From Episyrphus balteatus (Eukaryota; Arthropoda; Insecta; Diptera; Syrphidae): a DNA stretch of 64,000 bases. A program made the position numbers and the translations under genes. Of the stretch, positions 55,081-64,000 are shown piece by piece (within the stretch, counting starts at the first letter, position 1; the number at the start of each line of letters is the position of its first letter). Location: assembly GCF_945859705.1 (NCBI RefSeq), contig NC_079135.1, positions 24,864,501-24,928,500 of the forward strand, written 5' to 3'. Below the pieces are notes generated by a model, which ran no database searches, was not told the origin of the DNA, and saw only the letters and a program-made list of their open reading frames with translations.

Positions 55081-56654
55081 TATAGTAGTCTAGTATCCCT
55101 CCCATAGTTCTGAAGAGGTGTTCTTCTACGCTGGCAAAACCACTGCGTAAGCTTTTCCATCTGTCCTACTCTACAGGTCTCTTTCCGAGTGGATGGAGAA
55201 CAGCATTTGTCCAGCCTGTCCCTAAAAAAGGCGAATCTTCTTCACCCTCTAACTATCGTCCGATTGCACTTACGTCCCTTCTTTCCAAGGTCATGGAAAC
55301 GCTGATTAATTTCCAGCTTAAGAAATATCTTGAAGAACGGAAGCTTCTTAATGACCGGCAGTATGGCTTTCGTAGCAATAGATCCACTGGTGATTTGATG
55401 GTTTATCTCACCGATCAGTGGAACAAATCTTTACATCGTTTTGGAGAAAGTAAGATTGTTGCGCTTGATATTTCAAAGGCATTTGATAGAGTTTGGCATC
55501 AAGCTCTCTTATCGAAAATGCTTTCATTCGGTATTGATGAATCTCTTCTTCGTTGGATTAGAAATTACCTTTCGAACCGTTCAATTCAAGTCGTTTTGGA
55601 TGGATTCAAGTCTGAAACCCATAATATAAACGCTGGTGTGTCCCAGGGCTCCGTTTCTCTCTTTCTCATTTTCATTAATGATTTGCTCTCTGAAACTTCT
55701 AATCCATTTAATTGTTTCGCAGATGATAGTAAACTCAGCTTTTCATATTCGTTTGTAGATTCACACCCATGTCCTTCGGATGTGGAACTCCAACGGCAAA
55801 ATATGATAAGCTCATTAAATTCTGATCTCGAATGCATTGTCCAATGGGGAATAAGAAACCGCGTAGAATTTAATGCTTCTAAAACACAATGCTGCTTACT
55901 ATCATTAAAACGAAACCTTCCCCCTTTGTCACTATCCATGAGTGGTACTTGCATCGAGGAAACTGATCAGCTTTCGATTCTAGGTATGTCCATTACAAAC
56001 CACCTTTTGTGGAATGAGCACATATTCGATGTAGCCAAAAACTCTGCGAAATGCTTAGGTTTCCTCCGAAGATGTAAGAAATATTTCACCCCTTCTGATC
56101 TGGCTATAATTTATAAAGCATATATTCGTCCAAAACTCGAGTATAACTCCCATATCTGGGCAGGTGCTCCTAAGACCCACTTGAGTTATTTGGATAGAAT
56201 TCAAAATAGAGCCTTTAAAATGATAGGTCATAGGTACATTACTGGTACAATCCCACCTCTTGAGCACCGCCGGAATGTATCATGCCTGTCCTTATTTTAT
56301 AGGTACTTTTTTAAAAAATGTTCTAATGAAATAGCTAGCTGCATTCCTCCCCTTAAACAATTCAACCGTGATACTCGTACTTCAAGGAATGCCCATCAGT
56401 TTACACTTGAGCCCAATTTCGGACGTACCGTCAAATACAGAGATTCTTTCTTTAGTCGCACTACGAGAATGTGGAATGCATTACCCGGCTCAGTTTTTCC
56501 CTCCCATTTTAATGTCCAGAACTTTAAAACTAATGTGCATCGGTTTCTCCTTATAAACCCCTCCCTCTTTTCCTAACGCTCGCACTGTGTTGATACATAT
56601 TAAGGGTACCCAAAACCCCTTTAGTGCGCGCAGATTATAAAAAAAAAAAAAAAA
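55081..56654 (+). mobile_element. 5'-truncated non-LTR retrotransposon with poly(A) tail
   Basis: Sequence unrelated to family A begins at 55081 and ends in an A tract at 56638-56654. It contains only the 3' part of an RT gene plus a roughly 60-bp 3' UTR. Truncation at the 5' end with a poly(A) tail is the usual product of incomplete target-primed reverse transcription. The host sequence resumes directly, so the insertion is younger than the family A copy. Confidence 0.88.
55089..56576 (+). pseudogene. Non-LTR reverse transcriptase fragment (Jockey/CR1-like)
   Basis: The frame is open from just after TAG at 55086 to the TAA after FLLINPSLFS; the first internal ATG is at 55293, but homology starts upstream (IPPIVLKRCSS, FPSGWRTAFVQPVPKKG, SNYRPIALTSLLSKVME). 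RT motifs: YGFRSNRSTGDLM, ALDISKAFDRVWH, VSQGSV, catalytic FADD in FNCFADDSKLSF. Between QGSV and LFLIFINDL the usual three or four residues (LGPT-like) are missing, an in-frame deletion that should hurt the RT fold. The endonuclease and ORF1 are absent, so it cannot move on its own. Confidence 0.88.
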
Positions 56655-57154
56655 TAAAAAATTTCAGAAATACCTCAAAACATCTGTAGGGATCTGTTGA
56701 CCATGACCAGCCACCAGTGTGCTAAGTACCGTATTCTCAGTTTGAAATTTCAACATGGTTGGCTTTAAAAAAAATTCCAACTTTTTTTGTAGGCATCGCA
56801 GAAGCGTGATTGAAGCGTCATATACAAGGTGAAATAATAAGCTTTCTTATGATATTAAATTAAGTATAGGTTGTTATAGAAAAAAATTGATTTAATGGCG
56901 TGAGAAGATAAAAGGGTTGATATTTTTGTTTTTTTGGTAAAAACTGATTAAGTTCACAAAATTCTAGCTCTTTTTGTAGATGTCGTGCAGACATGGTTGA
57001 TATGAATATTTTGAGCTGAAACAATATGCTTTCAGATGATATAAAATTCGTATAAAAACTGGATTTAATGGTGTTAAAAGAAAAAAGTTTGATTTTTTTC
57101 ACTTTTTTCATTAAAAATCATTGTTTTAAATAAATCGTTTGTATACCTTTTACG

Positions 57155-57400
57155 CTCAAGAGCATAATAGCTCAACAGCCATTTTGAATTATTGACTCTT
57201 TCAAACCCTTTCTTTCTTAAAGTCATTGCCTAATTGCTCTCAAAGGATTGGTTATATTACCAAAGTGCTTTCACGTGTCCAATTTATCAAACTTGCATTA
57301 GCTTAAAATAATATTAATATCATCATTTTCTACCATAACCAAGTTTAGAAGCTCATCATAACCTTAGCAACCCCATACACTTATTAGAGTGCTGTGATAT
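57155..57400 (-). repeat. Dispersed repeat R, inverted copy
   Basis: The reverse complement aligns with 50803-51030, including GAGAGCAATTAGGCAATGAC and GAGCTTCTAAACTTGG. It starts within about 15 bp of the end of family A. Confidence 0.7.
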
Positions 57401-60400
57401 TTTATATCTTATCTCGCTCGTAACTATGCATAACGACTCGATCCCACACACATGCAAAAACGACTCATTTGCTCGGCTTAGTTGCTATCTTAAAAATACA
57501 AATGCTAGCTATAATGGAAAATGCAAATGCAAAAATTACCAAAGCTAACTGCATTCACCCTTGACGAGAATATAAAATAACCATCATTTATATAATACGA
57601 CGAAACGACCGACGCGATATCACAATCACAACAGGCGCAACCCTTTTTTTGCCAGCCATCATGTGATTCCAAGGCAACACTCTTTTTATTATTTTCTATC
57701 AATCTATCTATTTTTTTTTTTTAATCCAGTTAACAGTCTAAATAGAATGGAAATGCATGTAACACTCCCTCTCTCTCTCTGCGTTACTATCATATAAAGG
57801 GTATTTTTGTGAAAGCAGCCCTCCTCACTCGCTCGGTTTGTTGAAAATGAAAAAAAGAAACTCTTTCGTAATTTCAATTTGATACGCGGGGATTATTTTC
57901 TAACACGAAAATCAAATCAATGCATGCGTTACGTAACGCTGTAGGTAGAAAGGTAGTAGAGAGTAGGTATACCCTCGACTCGTATATTGATGGAGCAACA
58001 GAAATAAGGACTTTTCACCTCACCAACTTTATACCATATATCGCATCACCCACCTCTGCCACTGAATACAAAAACAGAGCATCATTGCGCAAAGTAAACT
58101 ATATAAATGTATATGCCAACATTTATATGTGTAAATCCCTGAGGAAGAAAGTCCTTGCAGCATTGAAAGTTTTTTTTTTCATTTTTAATTTTTTTTTTTT
58201 AAGGACGAACATTTAAAAACAAAAAAGCCCTCTTCTCAGGATGTGATATACTCGTAGTCATTCGCGAGAGAGAGCACACACGGGAAGCCAATTTCGATAC
58301 GATCTATACCCTTCCGGCCTCCTTGCTATCTTCTACCGAGCTGAATTGAGCCTCCTCTTTGCCACACTGCGTGTTTGCCTGGTTGATTTGATTAGACACT
58401 GTTAGCGGTGTTCGCACCGCACTATCAGCATCCTCGCAATTCAATGTGAATCCTTTCACATAAATACACACACACACACACACACAAATGTGTCTATTTT
58501 ATATGTACGACAGTCATCAGTATCAGCATCTGCAGTCAAGCCAACATGCGATGCATCAAAAGATGAACAGGAAAGACAAAAAGAAAAAAAATTGTAATAA
58601 AGGAGAATCCTGTTTGATTCAACTTCAAACTGAATGACAGTTAGTTGACTTTCTCTCTATATGGCATAGAAGAGGTGAATTGGGTGCATTGCATGCATAT
58701 CTTTTTTTTTTTTAATTTTTGCTGCTGCTGCAACAGATTGACATTCGAATCGAAATTGGAAAATTTGAAAAAAAAGAAGATAGAGAAAGAAAAAAAAAAA
58801 ATAAAAAAGAAAACAACAACAATCAACATTTCAAAATGGTAAATGTGAATTTCACCAAGATTGTCAAATGTGACAAATGTTCTAAGAAGAATGGAAGAAT
58901 GCTTTTTAATATTGAAGATCTACTAGTTAAACTGAAGCTGCATTAACAATAGAAAAATTGAAACCCAAAAGTGAGGTTATTGCTTCTATAAGGCTTCTAT
59001 AAAGTTTTTATAAAGCTAATTAAAGAAGTCTTAATTTGTTGAATATAATTTCTTAAAATTGTAGAAAAAAGTGTTTAAAGAAGTCTTTACCAAATCTCTC
59101 AGAAACTGGTAAATCGCAAATTGCGAATCGCTACCGAAACTGGTAAGTTGCAGCTGAAACTGGCTAATCACAGCTAAAATTAAAAAAATCGCAGATTCAC
59201 CACTTCTACTCAATAAATTAGTAGTCATTAAACCTGAACAGCTCATTTAAAGTAACTCCTAGTAAGTGGGTTACTCTTACTAGCCTCGGAAAACTGAAGA
59301 TGCCGAATAACGATCGCCATGAAAAAGGAATTAAGAACTCAGTTTCATAGAAAATCAAATTTAAAAATTTGCAATTTCAGGATTTTTAGAGAATTTGAAA
59401 TATTAGTAAGGTAAACTGAGGTGAGTTTAGAAAAAGGTCAAAAAGCTATTTCCTTAACAAAAAGCGGTAGAAAAAGATTGATACTAAAATAGATAGATAT
59501 AGTTAATATAAAAGTCACATGTACAAACAAATAATGTTAAAAATCTACATCTAAAATTGAGAAATAGTTCACCAAAAATCAGCACGAAAGTTATTGAAAT
59601 AATATTTATGTTATTAAACAGCAAAATACTTCCAAAATTTGGATTAAGGGACAAAAAATCAATTTACCAGTTTTTTTTAGACCTTCCAACATTGCAATTA
59701 CTTTTGTTCAGTCAGTTTCCAATCAATTTTATTTTTGAACTTGTTCAAAACTTTTACAAAAATATATAACCGATTTTAGTAAATTTCCAAAAATGAGGAG
59801 GTGTTCAATTCGACTGTATTTTTTTTTTGTGTGTTTGTTACCTCATAACTTTGGACTGAGTGAACCAATTTTAATAATTCTTTTTGTAGTGGAAAGCTGG
59901 TGGCCATGTGGTCCCATTTCAATTTCGTTTAGTTTAGTTAGGAACTATTAGAAAAACCATAAAACCCAGTTTTAGCCATGGAAGTCGGTTTTGTTTTTTG
60001 ATAAAAATGATTATGTTAAAAAAATTCAAATGTAAATTTTTAGACAAGGCCTATCTTTCAATGAATTTTTTTTTGATTTTGAAAGACAGTTCAATTATCT
60101 AATCGACCTGTTTTAGGATTTTTTTGTGAAAAAATTTTTTCGTGCTTTTTTAGGACTTTTTAAATTCAAGCTCTTGAAAAATTTGAGGTAGAATTTTTTG
60201 TTTTCATAACAATTTTTTATTACTCAGTGTATTTATATCCAGTTCATTTCTTCATAAAAATATTCAAATAAAACTAAAAAATTATTTAATAGAGTATATT
60301 TTACGAGAGAGTAACGCTGGGTTCGAAAGGGTTAAGTGAACTTGAATTTTATTGATAGCAAACTATTTTAAAATTTTTCTTTTTTTGTTGAAAAAGTAAC

Positions 60401-60937
60401 TTAGTTTTCACTCAAAAATATAGGTAAAAAAGTAAGCATATTTTGTTGATGTGGAAAAATTTAATAAACAAAAAATAAAATTATTAAATTCACGATATTT
60501 ATGTATATTTGCTAAATTTCATACAAAACTACCAACAAATCGTTGTTTGAATGAAACTAATATTAACCTCTTACCCAAACGTTGGAATTTTTGTTTTAAA
60601 TTATGCAAATTGAAAATTTATTCAATTAAAAATAAATTTACTAAAAATCAATATTTTGCTCTAATTAAAATTCAGGTTTACTTGGAACATAAAAACGTAA
60701 ATTTTATTGAAATCGAAACATTTGTGATATAGAGATAAAAAAAAATAAAATGCACTACTGGGTAGCACTGGTTCAAGTTGTTATAATTTTAGAACTTGGA
60801 TTTTTTTTTTATTTGAAATTCGTTTTTCAAACAAAAAAAAAAAACAACATCTGAAATAAAATTGAGCTCCAAAACAAGTATGCAATTTCATTTCTTTAAT
60901 TTGTTCAAAATTTTATTTTTGGCCTTATATTAAAGTA
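57401..60937. other. Gene-free stretch
   Basis: No supported gene. CT repeats lie near 57767-57781, CA repeats at 58468-58488, and a GAGAGAG tract at 58266-58273. The 57.75-58.6 kb part is less AT-rich and contains TATA- and CAGT-like strings (58498-58532), but no frame follows. A small frame at 58836-58946 (MVNVNFTKIVKCDKCSKKNG) has no recognisable family. Sequence at 59795-59935 (CTCATAACTTTGGACTGAG, GTGGAAAGCTGGTGGCCATG) looks like dispersed-repeat DNA. Confidence 0.4.
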
Positions 60938-61750
60938 CTAGCTGACCCGGCGGACTTCGTTCCGCCATTTTTTGTATTTATTTTTAATTTTCGACTCTAC
61001 AATTAGTTAACATTTTAAATGAAAAAGGGAATCAAAACTTAAAAAGTTCGTAAAAAGAGTTTAAAAAAAACTTTTTGCAAAAGTGGCCTATGTAAAATAT
61101 GGCCTATGTTAAAAACGACCAAAAAACTTGGGACAAAAAAATTGTTTTTCCCGTTATTCGGTCAAAAATCGATTTAAAAATTCAAAAGTTTGTACATGCA
61201 TGCGCATGATTAAAACCTATTTTTCCTATAAATTTGAGATTTTTTGCAGACTTTTAAAAATTCCAAAAAAATAAAAGACTACTCAAAAATGTATCTAAAA
61301 ATTAGGTTGTTTTTCAAAAATGTTTATTTCAAAATACAGGGCCTATGAAAAAAATCAGTTTTAGACCCCTAATTTTTTTTTAAATATCTTTCTCATGGTG
61401 TAACTCAAATTTCTGTGCAAAAACAACTTGGTTTTGAATTTTTTTTGAATTTTTTCAATACCTTTTTTAACTATTGAATAAATTTGTCTATCATTTAAAA
61501 AAAAGTCAACTCTTTACGACGTACCGTTTAGAAAATAGCCTCTTTTTTCAATGTCGTGTTACCCCTATTTACCCTATAAAATCTTGAATTTTTTTTGCCT
61601 TAAACCTTCTCCTCTTATGCCTCTTTGATTTCAAAAAAAAATTAAGAAAATGAGTCAGTCTGTGTGGCCGGTTAGCGAACGTACACAAAACCAAACTTTA
61701 ATATATATAATAGATATATACTTTAATATAAGCCAAAAATAAAATTTTGA
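60905..61750. repeat. Inverted flanks around the Helitron-like repeat
   Basis: The 33 bp at 60905-60937 (CAAAATTTTATTTTTGGCC...TTAAAGTA) are the reverse complement of 61719-61750 (TACTTTAATATAAGCCAAAA...) with one base missing. The element thus sits exactly at the centre of a palindrome. Similarity stops outside this 33-bp arm. Confidence 0.75.
60938..61718 (+). mobile_element. Helitron-like non-autonomous repeat sharing the family A core
   Basis: Starts CTAGCTGACCCGGC followed by a GGACTTCGTTCCGCC stem-like block, a start widely seen in dispersed insect repeats that I recall being grouped with Helitron-like elements (from memory). It ends in AATATATATAATAGATATA after a GTGTGGCCGG block. The interior (about 61086-61610) is the reverse complement of family A (GTTATTCGGTCAAAAATC, CCCTATTTACCCTAT). 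The flanks on both sides are inverted copies of each other. Confidence 0.55.
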
Positions 61751-64000
61751 AAAAAAATATGCATTTTTACAAAAAAAAATCATTGAAATCAAATTATTAT
61801 AGTTTCGGTGAAAATCGGGTTTAAAAAAAGGTTCTATGGCAGGTACAGTTAACCCATTTCCGGCGGCTACTAGTTCTAGTTGACTTAGAAACTTGAAATT
61901 TTACACACTTATTGTTTTTGATCTAATAATAAAATAATTTTTTAGGTTTCGATGGCTTAATGGAAAGATAATAATGTGTAGTTACTGGATTAGTACAAAA
62001 AGTAAGTCAAAAAAGGGACTTCACATTTTTTTTTTTTGCTAAAATTTTTTTTTATAGATCATAATAATTATTATTTTGAGAGAAAGATATAAAAAATGTA
62101 AATCCACAAAGTTTTTTTTTTGATTTTTTTGTCTTAGAAGAAGTAGTATATTACATTATTATTATGTAAAAAATTATTTTCTCAATTGTCCGCCTTTTTT
62201 TATCGGTCACAGACAGTGTATGTAACTTACATGTAACATGAGAGTAACACATTAGTTTTGCCATTTATTATTTTGGAAAATAACTTTTTGCTATTCACAT
62301 TTCTTAGTTTTAATATTCTTGACACGATAATACTAAACAAAATTTTTTTAATATTGATATTCATAGTTTGGGTTTGAAAAACATTGATATTCTTATTTTA
62401 TTTATAAAAAAGGTAAAATTGGTAAACCAATGCCCACTGATTTCAATAGTTTTCTTATGACCCGTATGCATTGTGATTTGGATACGAATATCTTCTAAAG
62501 GTTTAAAGCAATCAATTTGATGCCAAGGAATTTTTTGTAGAACGTTTAAGCTCCTACAAGAATACTTGCTAATTTAAAAATAATAAATTTTCAGTGAACT
62601 GGAAAATTTTTAAAAGTAAAAAATGTTTTTATAATTTTTTTTAACTTTGACCTCGAATATCTTTAGAATGGTTAGATTAATGAAAAAAGTTAACAAAACC
62701 TTTTTTGTGGAACAATCTGTTTCCTACAAGAATATTTCTTGCGCATTTGATTATTATAATTTTTCAATTTGTTACAAAATTAAGAACAATAAACGAATTT
62801 TTAAAGATTTTCTCGATTTTTGGACCTCAAATATCTATTAAACGGTTAGATAAACGAAAAAAGTGTATTAGGCCTTTTTTGTAGAGCGTTAAATTTCCTA
62901 CAAGATAATGTAAAGAAATTTGCTAAAAAGTCAATTAATAAGAAAATGATTTTTTTCTAGTAGAAGCTTGATGAAAAAATGGAAAATTGCAAAGCGGAGG
63001 ACCTTCCCATTAATTATAAAAGCTCACACTTGATGTGTATTTTCTAGAGGTATTTAGCAATCGATTTTTCGGAGTACAAAATCAAAAAACGAATTTCGAT
63101 TTTTTTTTTTACCCACCCTAATGCTGCCACTATCGATGAGAAAACAAAGGCAATACTATCAAGTCGAGCGAAATGTCTCCGTAGACTTTTTGTCTGCAAT
63201 TTGATATTAATTAAAAAAAAAAAACTCATATTTGCTTAATGATTCATTTTAGAACCGGCATTACAGCAGTAAATGCATGTAACTGTGTAAGACCTTGACC
63301 GCCTGGGTTCTGATTTTAATGCAAACAAAATCGGAAATGAATGCGTATTTTAAACATCGGATCAAAAAACTGATTGGTTGCATTAAAAAGTGCTTTGACT
63401 TGAGAGACCTTTTGGTTAATGTTAATGATATGATGGTCCATTCTGGATTTTATACACCATCAATCTTTAGTAAGTTCTTAGGCGTTTTTCAACAATCCTT
63501 TTTTTTTCAATTTCATCGAATTTGTATTTAATTTTACGAAGACTTGAGGCAAGTTTATAATTAAATTTCTTTTAGAATAGATTGTGTAAAAAATAAACAA
63601 AATTTTGAAATTGCATCTCTGGTAAAATTTTCCTTGTATCCACCATCCGTAAGAATGCATGCGTTTTCCATTGATAGATCACATCACAACTGTGATTCTA
63701 CGTTGGCCTTGCAAAAATTTAATCCCCGAGTTCCATTTCTCAATAGGCCAACTTGCAACATTATATAGTTTTTAGTTTTTCAATCCGCAGATGTTTTATA
63801 ACATCGAACAACTATAGAAACTGAAACCCTTGCGGTGTGTGTTTGCTTGCTTGTAAAGTGTGACTATCGCGTGGCAAACACCTCTGCTGTTCAAAATATA
63901 CGCGTGCGCATATATGAATTAGAAATTAAAAAAAAAATATATATAACGACCCTCTATAACTTCTTTGATCCTGGTTATATTGTAACAAAAGAAATTTTCA
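61751..64000. other. Gene-free stretch with ~170-bp imperfect tandem repeats
   Basis: Three diverged units begin near 62487, 62654 and 62828 (GAATATCTTTAGAATGGTTAG...TTTTTTGTAGA.CGTT.A...TCCTACAAGA), spacing 167 and 174 bp. A frame at 63295-63531 has a near-normal amino-acid mix but no recognised domain or ATG-supported start. No gene is called. Confidence 0.45.

Larger units (their letters stand above)
54179..57146 (+). repeat. Family A copy, interrupted by a non-LTR fragment
   Basis: Matches the 33-kb copy from GTAACGTCTTAT...ATCGAT...ACCATGGCAGC onward through AGGGTAAATACGGGTAAAAC, TTTGACCGAATAACGG and ATCACACATAACGGTAC to 55080. It then resumes after the inserted retrotransposon at about 56655 (ACCTCAAAACATCTG..GATCTGTTGACC) with two 187-bp subrepeats (56774, 56961), and ends near 57146. 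The left terminus has lost the GACGTGA portion. Confidence 0.72.

Noticed and set aside
49240..57400. Whole 8-kb region as one large inverted duplication
   Set aside because: Family A and repeat R are inverted across the cuticle genes but in non-mirrored order, and intervening sequences do not match; only the cuticle gene arms (about 51.83-52.94 and 53.02-54.08 kb) form a true inverted duplication.
58836..58946. Small frame with KCDKCSKKNG, resembling half a zinc finger
   Set aside because: Only one CxxC pair, 36 residues, no splice or homology support.
60451..60732. 93-codon frame rich in Asn/Lys/Ile/Leu
   Set aside because: Non-ATG start and amino-acid bias expected from AT-rich DNA.
63295..63531. 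78-codon frame with fairly normal composition
   Set aside because: No ATG-supported start, no family recognised, and it lies among diverged repeats; it may be an element relic but I cannot support a call.

Overview
The window is AT-rich, intron- or intergenic-like DNA from an insect nuclear genome, most likely a fly (Diptera). The evidence is the LOA-type and Jockey-type non-LTR retrotransposons, the chitin-binding RR-1 cuticle protein genes, TA-, TTAA- and 8-bp-flanked miniature transposons, abundant A/T homopolymers and GAT/CAG/ACG microsatellites, and the absence of bacterial gene organisation. The species cannot be named from the sequence. I see no tRNA, rRNA, CRISPR array or viral gene.

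Layout: 1-6.4 kb is non-coding, with a 268-bp TTAA-flanked miniature element. From 6.4 to 16.6 kb lies a single 20-21 bp minisatellite array (core ATACCAGAAA) split by two nearly full-length minus-strand retrotransposons: an LOA-like element (6825-11840; gag-like ORF1 plus endonuclease/RT/RNase H ORF2) and a Jockey-like element (about 11945-16353; zinc-knuckle ORF1 plus endonuclease/RT ORF2). Each carries one single-base frameshift. From 16.6 to 51 kb there are no clear host genes. The interval holds at least five non-autonomous DNA transposons with inverted termini, a 430-bp higher-order tandem repeat, a foldback-like element whose arms are inverted arrays of an 11-bp ACGCGT-containing unit around a captured endonuclease fragment (29.0-31.1 kb), a 440-bp (AAAAT)n microsatellite, and copies of a 1.8-kb dispersed repeat family called family A here. 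One weak spliced coding candidate lies at 27.3-27.7 kb.

The only confident host genes are two divergent RR-1 cuticle protein genes (51836-52654 minus, 53285-54112 plus). They sit on the arms of an inverted duplication of about 1.1 kb per arm. The plus copy has lost its C-terminal reading frame; the minus copy has a hAT-like foldback element inserted just after its stop codon.

From 54.2 to 57.1 kb a family A copy is interrupted by a 5'-truncated, poly(A)-tailed non-LTR fragment. A Helitron-like repeat at 60.9-61.7 kb shares the family A core and sits at the centre of a palindrome. The functional content is therefore small: a cuticle gene pair plus retrotransposon machinery (nucleic-acid-binding ORF1 proteins; target-primed reverse transcription by ORF2). 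Most of the remaining structure is nested transposon history.
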